The notes under the pieces: model-generated
The model's database searches: none
Told to the model about the DNA's origin: nothing
The model's input: only the letters and a program-made list of their open reading frames with translations
Part shown: positions 7,706-16,310 of the stretch, piece by piece
How the letters are laid out: every line of letters starts with the position of its first letter
Position numbering within the stretch: position 1 is the first letter of the stretch
Translations under genes and position numbers: made by a program
Assembly (NCBI GenBank): GCA_903917345.1
Contig: CAIXAE010000019.1
Location: 1 to 36,470, forward strand
DNA: 36,470 bases
Reading direction: 5' to 3'
Source: an uncultured Methylococcaceae bacterium
Lineage (GTDB): Bacteria > Pseudomonadota > Gammaproteobacteria > Methylococcales > Methylomonadaceae

Positions 7706-8578
7706 ATGACTAATTTAGCGTTTGAGATAGGGTTCGATCATTACCGTTATGATTTAGGCTTAGATTTAGATCGTTTTGAAGATGAACATCGCCAACAGGT
7801 TCAATTTGGTTATGACGCGGCTAAGCAGCAAGAAGTTTCTAAACAGCGGTCAAATAAGTTTGTGTCTAAGGTACTTAGTATAAGAGATCGGTGTTTAAGA
7901 TCTGGCTTAGAAGTCACTATTACAACCAGTGATTTAGAAGAGAAATTGAAAAAGACTAATGGTATTTGCCCCATTACTGAAGAGCCTTTTACTTTTGCAC
8001 TCCGTGAGATGACGGATTGGTCGATTGATAGGGTTGATAATGATCGCGGTTATACGCCAGATAATATAGAGATTGTTTCGGTTAAGGCTAATAAGGCAAA
8101 GGGTGATTTAAATTTGCCGCACATCGTACAACAATCGGTTAGTAAATATAATCCTAATAGTATGCTGACCCAGAAACAGTGGTTTTTGATGGGTAGGTTT
8201 TATTTTCAGAGATTAGCCTACGCCGACACTTTACATATGACTGCTATTTTATATGACACGCCAGAGATATTATTTAAAGTTATTCTTATGCAGTTATATT
8301 ACCCTCATACAAAACACGCTAAAGTTTTCGCAAACATACTTGCACCCTACTGTCCTAAATTATTAATAGAGAGAACGATTAAACTGATTTTCAAAAGATA
8401 TAAAACGGGCAAAATACCGCTTGGACGTGTACATGGGCTTAATCTGGTTTTAAAAAGCCCAAAGGCATTAAATGCTATGTTTATTTTTATGATGAGTGTG
8501 TTAGATAATCATGCGGTGTTTGATGAAATATTAATCATTTGTTTTTTTGAGCTTCCGCCCTTCATCTTAGATACATAA
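7706..8578 (+). CDS. HNH-motif endonuclease-like protein with unknown C-terminal half
   Basis: The 290-aa protein carries, at residues ~88-133, a Cys-Pro-Ile-Thr turn followed by WSIDRVDND, GYTPDNIEIVS and KANKAKGDL. This is the pattern of phage-type HNH/His-Me finger nucleases (SIDRxD...GYxxxNxxxVSxxAN...K). Only one Cys (Cys88) of the usual zinc knuckle is evident, so the site may be unstructured by zinc or altered. Residues 1-50 are charged (DLGLDLDRFEDEHRQQ). Residues ~150-290 look helical and hydrophobic and match no family I recognise. It stands alone, 270 bases after uup, with no methylase or integrase nearby, so it is not a visible restriction-modification system. Function is inferred from the motif only. 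Confidence 0.65.
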   Translation: MTNLAFEIGFDHYRYDLGLDLDRFEDEHRQQVQFGYDAAKQQEVSKQRSNKFVSKVLSIRDRCLRSGLEVTITTSDLEEKLKKTNGICPITEEPFTFALREMTDWSIDRVDNDRGYTPDNIEIVSVKANKAKGDLNLPHIVQQSVSKYNPNSMLTQKQWFLMGRFYFQRLAYADTLHMTAILYDTPEILFKVILMQLYYPHTKHAKVFANILAPYCPKLLIERTIKLIFKRYKTGKIPLGRVHGLNLVLKSPKALNAMFIFMMSVLDNHAVFDEILIICFFELPPFILDT

Positions 8579-8717
8579 AGCTATAGCTCTTTTCGTTATT
8601 CTTAACTTTAAGGTAAAATGTCAACAATGATGTTTAGACAAAGCAGGTGAGCATGAAACCTTATCTTGTTTGCCCAGCCATTGATTATTAATACATAACA
8701 ATAAAAGGAGTAAAACG

Positions 8718-9119
8718 ATGAAAAAAAGTTTGTTTATGGCGGTAGCCTTGTTAGTTTCAAGCAATGTGTTTGCAGCAACTGATCATTACATATTAAAAGA
8801 TGATAGCCATGTGCATCATTTAAAAATTACTACCATTAAAGGTGAAACTACCGTTTCTACGGATGTTGATTTTGAACCGAACGCGGCAGAAGCCGGCAGA
8901 GAAGCCTGTTCTGCAGATGTGTCAGGTGAAGCAAAAGTCGTAGCTGCTAACGAAATTGTTTTAAGAAAACATTTAGCGGGTGAAGCAGCGGTTTGTGAGT
9001 TAAAAGTACATTTAAGCCCAACCGGTGCAAAAATTGATCAATCTGAAGGATGTGCTAATTTTGCAGCGGGCATTTGCCACTTTGCTTCTGATGGTAAAGA
9101 GTTAGTTAAAGTTCAATAA
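8718..9119 (+). CDS. Small secreted protein with four cysteines, unknown
   Basis: The start is well set by AAAGGAGT seven bases before ATG 8718. The 133-aa product begins with a classic signal peptide (MKKSLFMAVALLVSSNVFA, cleavage after AxA, ~residue 19). The mature ~114-aa part has four cysteines (in EACSAD, AVCELK, EGCANF and GICHF), an even number suited to two disulfides in the periplasm, and histidines near its N-terminus (DSHVHHLK). Composition is alanine- and glutamate-rich. I do not recognise the family. It is flanked by a likely terminator and appears monocistronic. Confidence 0.75.
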   Translation: MKKSLFMAVALLVSSNVFAATDHYILKDDSHVHHLKITTIKGETTVSTDVDFEPNAAEAGREACSADVSGEAKVVAANEIVLRKHLAGEAAVCELKVHLSPTGAKIDQSEGCANFAAGICHFASDGKELVKVQ

Positions 9120-9143
9120 GTTCGTTTACGCAGTCATTGATCT

Positions 9144-9174
9144 ACTCGGTTTCACTTAATTGAGTGAGCCGAGT
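9144..9174. terminator. Hairpin between convergent genes
   Basis: ACTCGG (9144-9149) pairs with CCGAGT (9169-9174), and CACT (9153-9156) with AGTG (9163-9166), with a small bulge; a short GGGTTTCT follows on the plus strand. It lies between the end of the secreted protein gene and the 3' end of yifB on the opposite strand, so it may serve both. Confidence 0.5.
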
Positions 9175-9228
9175 GGGTTTCTAAAAGTTCAGTCCCGTCT
9201 ATTTATTCTGCTGTTGTTGCCTATCAAT

Positions 9229-10752
9229 TTATAAGCTTCTATCCAGCTTACGATAACTAATTGCCTCACTTAGATGCTGAATGCTAATGTCTTTAGCATG
9301 TGCTAAATCGGCGATGGTTCTAGCCAGTTTTAAAATCCGATGATAGGCCCGGTGTGATAAGCCAAATTTTTCTATGGCTTTTTCTAATAACAGATGGCTT
9401 GCTTCTGAGAGTACACAAAGCTGTTTGACTTCTTTTGCACTTAAGGCTGAATTGGCCTTGCCACTTCGAGCTAAAGCAATATTTCTAGCGGCAATCACTC
9501 GGTTTCTAATCGATGCACTGGATTCTTCTCCACCTGCAATTCCTTTTCGTAAAATATCATTAGCTACGCGGGGAACTTCTATGTGCATGTCAATACGATC
9601 TAATAAAGGCCCAGAGACTTTACTGCGATAGCGTGAAACCTGTTCTGATGTGCAGTGACAACGTCCAGAAGCATCACCTAAATAACCACAAGGACAGGGA
9701 TTCATGGCAGCAACTAACTGAAACCGTGCGGGGAAATCGACTTGTTTTGCGGCCCGCGAGATGGTGATATGACCAGACTCTAAGGGTTCTCGTAAGACTT
9801 CTAATACTTTACGATCAAACTCGGGTAATTCATCCAAAAACAAGGTACCGTTATGCGCTAAGGATATTTCTCCCGGTTTAGGATTGCTACCCCCACCTAC
9901 TAAAGCAACGGCTGAAGCGGTATGATGTGGCGCTCTGTAGGGTGGCTTTAACCAATTAGCGACATCTAATCCTTGGTCACTAATAGAAGCGATGGCAGCA
10001 GATTCTTGGGCCTCATCCTCAGTTAAAAAAGGTAATATGCTGGGTAAGCGCGCGGCAAGCATTGATTTTCCTGTGCCGGGTGGCCCTATTAACAACAAGT
10101 TATGCGCACCAGCGGCAGCTATTTCAAACGCGCGTTTGACATGATATTGGCCGTGCACATCAGCAAAGTCTAAATCATTGAGTGTTAAGTCGGGTTGACT
10201 CTTGTATTCGTTATTTGCATGAATCGACACGTCCAGGCTAGTTGGGTCTTTAAGTATGGCGCAGACTTCTAATAAATGTGCGGCTGAAATTAATGCTATG
10301 CCTTTAACTAATGCGGCTTCTGCAACATTCTCTTTGGGTAATATGAGTGTTCTGCCAGCTTTATGAGCTTGAATCGCAATCGGAAGTACACCTTTGAGAG
10401 GTCGTAATTCTCCCCCTAACGAGAGTTCGCCTATGCATTCATAGTCTTTAAGTTGAGAAAGTGGGATTTGTCCAGAGGCTGCTAAGATACCTAGTGCGAT
10501 CGCTAAATCAAAACGTCCGCCTTCTTTAGGCAAATCGGCAGGGGCTAAATTGACAGTAATGCGTTGGGCGGGGAAGTCAAAGTGTGAATTAAGGAGTGCT
10601 CCTCTAACGCGATCTTTACTTTCTTTGACTGCCGTCTCAGCTAAGCCGACCATGTTTAAACAAGGCAGTCCGTTGGCGATATGGACTTCAACCATGACGA
10701 GTGGCGCGTTAATGCCAGAACGTCCACGGCTAAAGACTACAGCTAAGCCCAC
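9229..10752 (-). CDS. yifB: YifB/ComM-family Mg-chelatase-like AAA+ ATPase
   Basis: The protein has the N-terminal ChlI/Lon-like domain (INAPLVMVEVHIANGLP, then NLAPADLPKEGGRFDLAI), a central AAA+ module with Walker A GPPGTGKSM and Walker B LFLDELPEF, a CPCGY...GRCHC cysteine cluster, and a C-terminal helical domain. Family members such as ComM are hexameric helicases that help branch migration during natural transformation. Start choice is uncertain: GTG 10752 gives 507 aa and aligns best with relatives that begin about two residues before VxxRA; TTG 10767 adds five residues. Neither has a strong ribosome site. It lies downstream of speE-ubiK on the same strand but behind a perfect hairpin (10817-10851). 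Confidence 0.92.
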   Translation of the reverse strand: MGLAVVFSRGRSGINAPLVMVEVHIANGLPCLNMVGLAETAVKESKDRVRGALLNSHFDFPAQRITVNLAPADLPKEGGRFDLAIALGILAASGQIPLSQLKDYECIGELSLGGELRPLKGVLPIAIQAHKAGRTLILPKENVAEAALVKGIALISAAHLLEVCAILKDPTSLDVSIHANNEYKSQPDLTLNDLDFADVHGQYHVKRAFEIAAAGAHNLLLIGPPGTGKSMLAARLPSILPFLTEDEAQESAAIASISDQGLDVANWLKPPYRAPHHTASAVALVGGGSNPKPGEISLAHNGTLFLDELPEFDRKVLEVLREPLESGHITISRAAKQVDFPARFQLVAAMNPCPCGYLGDASGRCHCTSEQVSRYRSKVSGPLLDRIDMHIEVPRVANDILRKGIAGGEESSASIRNRVIAARNIALARSGKANSALSAKEVKQLCVLSEASHLLLEKAIEKFGLSHRAYHRILKLARTIADLAHAKDISIQHLSEAISYRKLDRSL

Positions 10753-10778
10753 GTGATGGGTTTGCAAATAAGTTGCAT
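10743..10778 (-). other. Possible 11-codon leader frame before yifB
   Basis: On the minus strand an AGGAAATC ribosome-like site directly precedes an ATG (10778-10776) in a different frame from yifB. It encodes 11 codons, ending in TAG at 10745-10743 just past the probable yifB GTG start. Translation of this short frame would run through the yifB start, so it could couple or dampen yifB translation. It may also be chance. Confidence 0.25.
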
Positions 10779-10816
10779 GATTTCCTATGGGACTGATATG
10801 GAGGGGGGAGTGATAA

Positions 10817-10851
10817 ATGTTGCTTTAGAGTGTGAAGTCCTAAAGCAACAT
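10817..10851 (-). terminator. Perfect 12-bp hairpin between ubiK and yifB
   Basis: ATGTTGCTTTAG (10817-10828) and CTAAAGCAACAT (10840-10851) are perfectly complementary around an 11-base loop. Read on the minus strand the stem is followed by TTATC and then a C-rich run, so a full T tract is lacking. It probably attenuates or ends the speE-ubiK transcript ahead of yifB. Confidence 0.55.
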
Positions 10852-10883
10852 CGATATAAAGCTAAAAGAGGTGTTAGAAGTGT

Positions 10884-11141
10884 TTATGCTTCTGTATTTT
10901 GAGTAGATGCTTCCATTTCAGCTACACGCTTTTCTAGATCTTCTAATTTACTACGTGTCTTAGCTAAGACCATTTTTTGAACTTCAAATTCTTCACGTGT
11001 CACTAACTCTAGTTTACCTAAAGCCGCTTGTAAAACGCCGTTAAACGTTTTTTCTAGGTCATCTTTAAAAGTGTTTAGACCAGGAGGAATAGCTCCTGCC
11101 AAACGATTGGCAATATCATCAATAGCTTTTGGATCAAACAT
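10884..11141 (-). CDS. ubiK: Ubiquinone biosynthesis accessory factor UbiK (BMFP/YqiC)
   Basis: The 85-aa protein begins MFDPKAIDDIANRLAGAIPPG and ends in a predicted coiled coil (LVTREEFEVQKMVLAKTRSKLEDLEKRV in parts), the standard BMFP-domain layout. In gammaproteobacteria UbiK binds UbiJ and lipids and aids aerobic ubiquinone assembly in the cytosolic Ubi complex. Length is typical. It starts 21 bases after the speE stop on the same strand, so the two may share a transcript. UbiJ is not in this window. Confidence 0.88.
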   Translation of the reverse strand: MFDPKAIDDIANRLAGAIPPGLNTFKDDLEKTFNGVLQAALGKLELVTREEFEVQKMVLAKTRSKLEDLEKRVAEMEASTQNTEA

Positions 11142-11162
11142 TAGTGGTGTCCTGTTTGGTTA

Positions 11163-12011
11163 TTATTTAAGAAAGGCTTTTTTAAAGAATTCAGGTTGTG
11201 CCAATGATGCTTTATGAATATCAACATTGTAATAAACAGTTTCAAACGGTTTACTAGCTGAATCTTGTTCTCTAAAAGCCCCTAATGCAGTTTTGCTAGC
11301 GATCGTAGCACTCCACCAACCTGATGGATATAAGCATTGTGGAAAAAAGAGAGTTTGTAAATGAGTCAGTCCACTCGCACTCATCGCATCACGCATTTCA
11401 CCAATGAGTGATAAGTTAAAGAGAGCTGATTCACTTTGTTGAACTATCATACCGTTTTCTGACAAGCAGTTAAAGCAATCACGATAGAATGCTTCACTAA
11501 ATAATCCCAATGCTGGACCTACTGGGTCAGTGCTATCAATGATTATAATATCAACAGAGTTAGGTGCGGCATCTTTAACCCATTTAATACCATCAATAAA
11601 TTTTAAATCCGCTCTAGGGTCATTGTTTGATTCGCAAAGCTCAGGAAAATATATTTCTGCTAAGCGGGTCACTCTTTCGTCGATATCAATTTGTACCGCT
11701 TGCTCTACCGTATCGTGTTTTAAGACTTCTCTTAACGTACCGCAGTCGCCGCCGCCAATAATCCATACTCTCTTAGGATTTGGATGGGTGTATAAAGCGG
11801 GATGGCTCATCATCTCATGATAAAAAAAGTTATCACGTGTAGAAACCATAGTACAACCATCGATAATCATTAGGTTGCCAAAGGTTTCAGTTTCATAAAT
11901 TTCTAAGTGTTGAAACTCAGATTGTTCTTCGTGCAGTTTTTGTTTTATCTTTAATGAAAAAGCAGATTGAGATCCTGGGACTATTTCGGTAAACCATTCA
12001 GATGGGTTCAT
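11163..12011 (-). CDS. speE: Polyamine aminopropyltransferase (spermidine synthase) SpeE
   Basis: The 282-aa protein transfers the aminopropyl group of decarboxylated S-adenosylmethionine to putrescine. Seen: an N-terminal beta domain (WFTEIVPGSQSAFSLKIK), the dcSAM-binding GGGDCGTLREVLKH, VQIDIDERV, and IDSTDPVGPA containing the catalytic Asp. C-terminal YPSGWWSATIASK fits family members. An AGGA site lies 11 bases before ATG 12011. It is divergent from speA across 86 bases, so the two polyamine genes may share a control region. speD (SAM decarboxylase) and speB/agmatinase are not in the window. Confidence 0.93.
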   Translation of the reverse strand: MNPSEWFTEIVPGSQSAFSLKIKQKLHEEQSEFQHLEIYETETFGNLMIIDGCTMVSTRDNFFYHEMMSHPALYTHPNPKRVWIIGGGDCGTLREVLKHDTVEQAVQIDIDERVTRLAEIYFPELCESNNDPRADLKFIDGIKWVKDAAPNSVDIIIIDSTDPVGPALGLFSEAFYRDCFNCLSENGMIVQQSESALFNLSLIGEMRDAMSASGLTHLQTLFFPQCLYPSGWWSATIASKTALGAFREQDSASKPFETVYYNVDIHKASLAQPEFFKKAFLK

Positions 12012-12097
12012 GTTGGGAAGTTCCTAAAAATAAACGAATAAATAGATGAGCATTATATTAGAATTTCGCAATCTTTATGCATAAAACGGAGTGGTAA
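12012..12097. promoter_or_regulatory. Divergent speE-speA control region
   Basis: These 86 bases separate two divergently transcribed polyamine genes. AT-rich TATATTAG near 12053-12060 could be part of a promoter for either direction. GGAG at 12088-12091 is the speA ribosome site, six bases before its GTG. No clear operator is visible. Confidence 0.35.
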
Positions 12098-13936
12098 GTG
12101 AGTTTAAATCAGATTAAAGCATGGTCAACTGAGCAATCAGCACAAACTTATGCCATAGAAAACTGGGGTGATGGCTACTTTTCTATTAATTCTAAGGGAC
12201 ATGTCTGTGTAAAACCTAGTTCTGATAAATCCATAGAATTAGATTTGTATGAGATCGCTCAATCGCTGAACGATAAAAAATTATCGTTACCCGTATTGGT
12301 TCGCTTCACTGATATTCTAAAAGATCGTGTCAGCCGACTCTCTTCTGCCTTTGCTAAAGCGTGCGCTAGCAACCAGTATTCAGGTCAATATACCCCCGTA
12401 TTTCCCATTAAAGTGAATCAACAAAGGCAAGTCGTCGAAGGTATCTTAGCTGCAGATAATATTGGTTTAGAAGCCGGTAGTAAGCCCGAGTTATTGGCGG
12501 TGATGGCGCTATCAAATAAAGGCGTTGTGGTTTGTAATGGCTATAAGGATAGAGCCTATATCCGTCTGGCTTTAATTGGCTTAAAGATGGGGCTTAATCT
12601 TTACTTGGTGATAGAGAAGCCCATCGAGTTAGATTTAATTATAGAAGAGGCGGCCTTACTCAATGTTAAACCGCAGTTAGGCGTTAGGGTCAGGTTGTCG
12701 AGTATCAGTGCCGGTAAATGGCAAAACAGTGGGGGTGAGAAATCAAAGTTTGGCTTACATGCGCATGAGGTCTTGCAATTACTCGAGCGTTTAAAGTCAG
12801 TGGGGTTGTTAGACACCTTGAAACTCTTGCACTTTCATATGGGGTCACAAATTGCCAATATTCATGATATTAAAGTGGCGTTAAGAGAAGCGGGGCAGTT
12901 TTATTTAGAACTTCATCGTTTGGGAGCACAAGTAAAAATTATTGATGCGGGCGGTGGCTTAGGGGTGGACTATGATGGCAGTCAATCGCGTCGAGAATCG
13001 TCAATCAACTATAGCTTGGATGAGTATGCCCAAAATATAGTGCGTAGTTTTGCTAAGTTATGTGCAGAAAAAGATTTGCCACAGCCCGATATTATTACCG
13101 AGTCAGGTCGTGCTATTACCGCGCATCATGCCGTTTTAATCACTAATGTAACGGATATAGAGTCTGTTTATAGCAACCAAGTAGAGTTAGCGGCTTTACC
13201 CACAGTAAGTAATTTGGCAGAGCATTATCATGATGCACAGTTTTCTTTAGCCGAGGCACGCGCACGTTTTACGCAAGATAAATTAAGTATTACCGAACTG
13301 GCTCAAGTAGAAAATAATTATGCGTTGGTCTGTCAGCAAATTAAGGATCAATTAGACCCTAGCATTCAAAGTGAAGAAACTATCTTAGATGAGTTAAATG
13401 AGAAATTAGCCGACAAAGTGTTTTGTAATTTTTCATTGTTTCAATCGACGCCAGATATTTGGGGCATTGATCAAATATTTCCGATTATGCCGATTCATCG
13501 ATTGCATGAAGAGCCGTCGCGTAGAGCAGTGATTCAAGATTTAACCTGTGATTCTGATGGCCGTATTGATCAATACATTGATGGTCAAAATCTTGAAAAC
13601 ACGATGCCCTTGCATGTGATTAATCCCGATGAACCGTATTTAATCGGCTTTTTTATGGTGGGTGCCTATCAAGAAATTCTGGGCGATATGCATAATCTAT
13701 TTGGTGATACTCACTCAATTAATATCAAGATTGATGAACAAGGCTATCACTTCTTTGATCTGCAAGAAGGTGAGGATGTCAGTGATTTATTGGATTATGT
13801 ACACATCAGTACAGAAGAGTTAAAAGCGTCTTATCGAGATAAGTTGGCTAATAGTCCTTTAAGCGCACAAGAGCGCCATGATTTTGAGGCTGAATTAGTG
13901 GCAGGTTTAACGTCGTATACTTATCTAGAAAAGTAA
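12098..13936 (+). CDS. speA: Biosynthetic arginine decarboxylase SpeA
   Basis: This 612-aa PLP enzyme converts arginine to agmatine, the first step of the agmatine route to putrescine. It starts at GTG 12098, six bases after GGAG. Seen: VFPIKVNQQRQVVEGIL with the PLP lysine, LHFHMGSQIANI, the glycine-rich IDAGGGLGVDYDG phosphate-binding loop, TESGRAITAHHAVL, and DLTCDSDGRIDQYIDG with the substrate-site Cys/Asp. The helical insert and C-terminal region match SpeA rather than the inducible AdiA. It is slightly shorter than the E. coli protein (658 aa), mostly through a shorter N-terminus. With speE it makes polyamine synthesis the theme of this block. Confidence 0.94.
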   Translation: MSLNQIKAWSTEQSAQTYAIENWGDGYFSINSKGHVCVKPSSDKSIELDLYEIAQSLNDKKLSLPVLVRFTDILKDRVSRLSSAFAKACASNQYSGQYTPVFPIKVNQQRQVVEGILAADNIGLEAGSKPELLAVMALSNKGVVVCNGYKDRAYIRLALIGLKMGLNLYLVIEKPIELDLIIEEAALLNVKPQLGVRVRLSSISAGKWQNSGGEKSKFGLHAHEVLQLLERLKSVGLLDTLKLLHFHMGSQIANIHDIKVALREAGQFYLELHRLGAQVKIIDAGGGLGVDYDGSQSRRESSINYSLDEYAQNIVRSFAKLCAEKDLPQPDIITESGRAITAHHAVLITNVTDIESVYSNQVELAALPTVSNLAEHYHDAQFSLAEARARFTQDKLSITELAQVENNYALVCQQIKDQLDPSIQSEETILDELNEKLADKVFCNFSLFQSTPDIWGIDQIFPIMPIHRLHEEPSRRAVIQDLTCDSDGRIDQYIDGQNLENTMPLHVINPDEPYLIGFFMVGAYQEILGDMHNLFGDTHSINIKIDEQGYHFFDLQEGEDVSDLLDYVHISTEELKASYRDKLANSPLSAQERHDFEAELVAGLTSYTYLEK

Positions 13937-14003
13937 TGTGTACGACGGCAGATCATTACTAGTCTTGCTAACATGGCGACTAATCTAGGTATTTTAATTA
14001 ATA

Positions 14004-14585
14004 ATGAGTAACGTTTATGATGTTGAGGTAATCACCTTAAGTGATTTAAGAGCAGATCAACACGGTGTATTAATTTCAGATTTGGCAGAGATAATTTGCG
14101 AAGTATTTAGTGAAGCCCCTTGGAACGAGAGTTTCTCTGCCGGAAGAATTATGTTTGGGCTAGGTGTCGAAATGATGAGGAAAAATTCTATACTCGTTAC
14201 CGCAAAGCATAAACAAGACGGTCAGTTGATAGGTTATATTCTCGGTCAGGAGTTGGTTGTGAAGTCTGATGATCCTCGTGATCAGACTTTTTTTAAAATT
14301 TCTGGTGGTCATGAGTTGGATTTTTTAGCTCATAATAACCAGCGTACTTTTTATGTGGGTGGACTGGGAGTAAGAGCAAACTATCGAAGATTAGGTGTTG
14401 CAGAGCAATTATCAGCCGCTTTGCTTAGGGAGTTAAAACAAAATAAGTTTGCTTTTCGGCTAGGACGAACAGATATTAAAGCAGAGGGAATGCGTAATTT
14501 GTATAGTAAACAAGGCTTCATAGAATTGCCTGTTCGTGACATTAATTATCCAGAACGGAGTTATTGGTTGCTGTCTTTAATTTAA
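14004..14585 (+). CDS. GNAT-family N-acetyltransferase
   Basis: The 193-aa protein has the GNAT core in its second half: YVGGLGVRANYRRLGVAEQL gives strand 4 and the R-R-x-G-x-A acetyl-CoA pyrophosphate loop, and NLYSKQGFIEL is the typical C-terminal strand pattern. The N-terminal part (ICEVFSEAPWNESFS) resembles GNATs of unknown substrate. It follows speA by 67 bases on the same strand. The position next to speA/speE allows a polyamine substrate, but nothing in the sequence shows that. Confidence 0.8.
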   Translation: MSNVYDVEVITLSDLRADQHGVLISDLAEIICEVFSEAPWNESFSAGRIMFGLGVEMMRKNSILVTAKHKQDGQLIGYILGQELVVKSDDPRDQTFFKISGGHELDFLAHNNQRTFYVGGLGVRANYRRLGVAEQLSAALLRELKQNKFAFRLGRTDIKAEGMRNLYSKQGFIELPVRDINYPERSYWLLSLI

Positions 14586-14702
14586 CTGTCGTTAGTTACT
14601 TTTCTTATTGATGCTGTATTAAATACGCTTAATAAGTATTGAGCTCACATAAAGCGTATTGATTAGTCAATATTGTCCCTTTTTATCCCCCTTTATACCC
14701 TT

Positions 14703-15677
14703 ATGAATCCTAATATGATTAATAGACGGTTTAGTGTTGCCCCGATGTTAGATTGGACGGATCGACACTGTCGTTACTTCCATCGTTTATTGTCTCAACA
14801 TGCCTTGTTATATACTGAGATGGTCACTACGGGGGCTTTAATTCATGGCGATAAACATCGTTTTTTGCAGTTTAATGCATCAGAAAATCCGGTAGCTTTT
14901 CAATTAGGGGGTAGTAACCCTAAAGATTTAGCAGTCTGCGCCAAAATGGTTGAAGAATACGGCTATGACGAGATTAATTTAAATGTCGGTTGCCCGAGTG
15001 ATCGCGTGCAGAACGGTAGTTTTGGCGCCTGTTTAATGGCAGAACCAGCTTTGGTGGCAGAATGTATTGCGGCGATGTCCCAAGTCGCGTCCATACCTGT
15101 TACGGTTAAATCTAGAATTGGTATTGACGATAAAGACTCTTACGAAGAGTTAGTGCAATTTATAGGTACCATAGCAGATACGGGATGTAAGACTTTTATT
15201 GTGCATGCCAGAAAGGCTTGGTTAAAAGGTTTATCACCTAAGCAAAATCGTGAAGTACCCCCCTTAGATTATGAGCGTGTTTATCAGTTAAAAAGCGATT
15301 TCCCTGGGTTAGAGATTATTATTAACGGCGGTGTTACTACATTAGAGCAAGCAGCTTTAATGTTAGAGCAGGTCGATGGTGTCATGGTGGGGCGCGAGGC
15401 TTATCAAAATCCGTATATCTTGGCTGGAGTGGACAATCTGCTTTATGGTGATATAAAAGAAACAGTATCACGACAGGAAATCGTGCGGATGCTGATACCT
15501 TATATACAAGAACAACTCCATTTAGGTTTACGTTTAAATAATGTGTCACGGCATATCTTAGGTTTGTTTCATGGTGAACCCGGTGCTAGAGGTTGGCGTA
15601 GATACATTAGTGAAAATGTGAGCAAAACAGGCGCTGATGAGGCCGTTATCTTAAGAGCGTTAGAGTATACCCTGTAA
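14703..15677 (+). CDS. dusA: tRNA-dihydrouridine synthase DusA
   Basis: This FMN enzyme reduces uridines 20/20a in the tRNA D-loop. Seen: [18 protein letters not shown] at the N-terminus, [35 protein letters not shown] with catalytic Cys97, [31 protein letters not shown] (specific to DusA) and NGGV / [15 protein letters not shown] for FMN phosphate binding. I prefer ATG 14703 (324 aa); a TTG at 14673 would add ten hydrophobic residues (SLFIPLYTL) not expected in the family. Confidence 0.93.
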   Translation: MNPNMINRRFSVAPMLDWTDRHCRYFHRLLSQHALLYTEMVTTGALIHGDKHRFLQFNASENPVAFQLGGSNPKDLAVCAKMVEEYGYDEINLNVGCPSDRVQNGSFGACLMAEPALVAECIAAMSQVASIPVTVKSRIGIDDKDSYEELVQFIGTIADTGCKTFIVHARKAWLKGLSPKQNREVPPLDYERVYQLKSDFPGLEIIINGGVTTLEQAALMLEQVDGVMVGREAYQNPYILAGVDNLLYGDIKETVSRQEIVRMLIPYIQEQLHLGLRLNNVSRHILGLFHGEPGARGWRRYISENVSKTGADEAVILRALEYTL

Positions 15678-15760
15678 TATTAGGGGTTGAGTAAGTGTGG
15701 CCCTAGACTCATGGGTAATGCTATACTTTTGGCTATTTTTATTTTGAGAGACAGAACACC

Positions 15761-16303
15761 ATGGAAGAGCATTTCGCTGGCATTATTCAAGCCGTAGGAG
15801 AAGATTTAACCCGTGAAGGTTTAATCGATACACCTAAAAGAGCCGCAAAAGCCTTTAAGTTTTTAAATAACGGTTATGAGAAAACCTTAGAAGAGGTTTT
15901 AAATGGCGCGATTTTTTCTGCAGACACAGAAGATATGGTGATAGTGAAGGATATTGAGCTTTATTCCTTATGTGAACATCATTTATTACCGTTTATTGGT
16001 AAATGCCATGTGGGTTACTTGCCCCAAGGCAAAGTTTTAGGCTTATCAAAAGTAGCACGTGTCATTGATATGTACTCAAGACGCCTACAAATTCAAGAAG
16101 TATTAACTAAACAAATAGCGGATGCCATTGAGTTATCGACAGGCGCTCGGGGTGTTGCTGTAGTCATTGAAGCTAAACATTTGTGCATGATGATGCGCGG
16201 TGTCGAAAAGCAAAACTCAGTGATGACCACTTCCGTCATGACCGGTATATTTCGTAAAGAAATCAGTACGCGTTCAGAGTTTTTAACGCTAATTAATCGA
16301 TAG
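15761..16303 (+). CDS. folE: GTP cyclohydrolase I FolE
   Basis: The 180-aa enzyme converts GTP to 7,8-dihydroneopterin triphosphate for folate. Zinc ligands Cys71 and His74 ([10 protein letters not shown]) and Cys142 (LCMMMRGV) are present, as are TPKRAAKAF and [13 protein letters not shown]. It is the zinc-dependent type I enzyme. Only 7 bases separate it from hemH, so the two are probably cotranscribed. Confidence 0.95.
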   Translation: MEEHFAGIIQAVGEDLTREGLIDTPKRAAKAFKFLNNGYEKTLEEVLNGAIFSADTEDMVIVKDIELYSLCEHHLLPFIGKCHVGYLPQGKVLGLSKVARVIDMYSRRLQIQEVLTKQIADAIELSTGARGVAVVIEAKHLCMMMRGVEKQNSVMTTSVMTGIFRKEISTRSEFLTLINR

Positions 16304-16310
16304 TGTAGGT

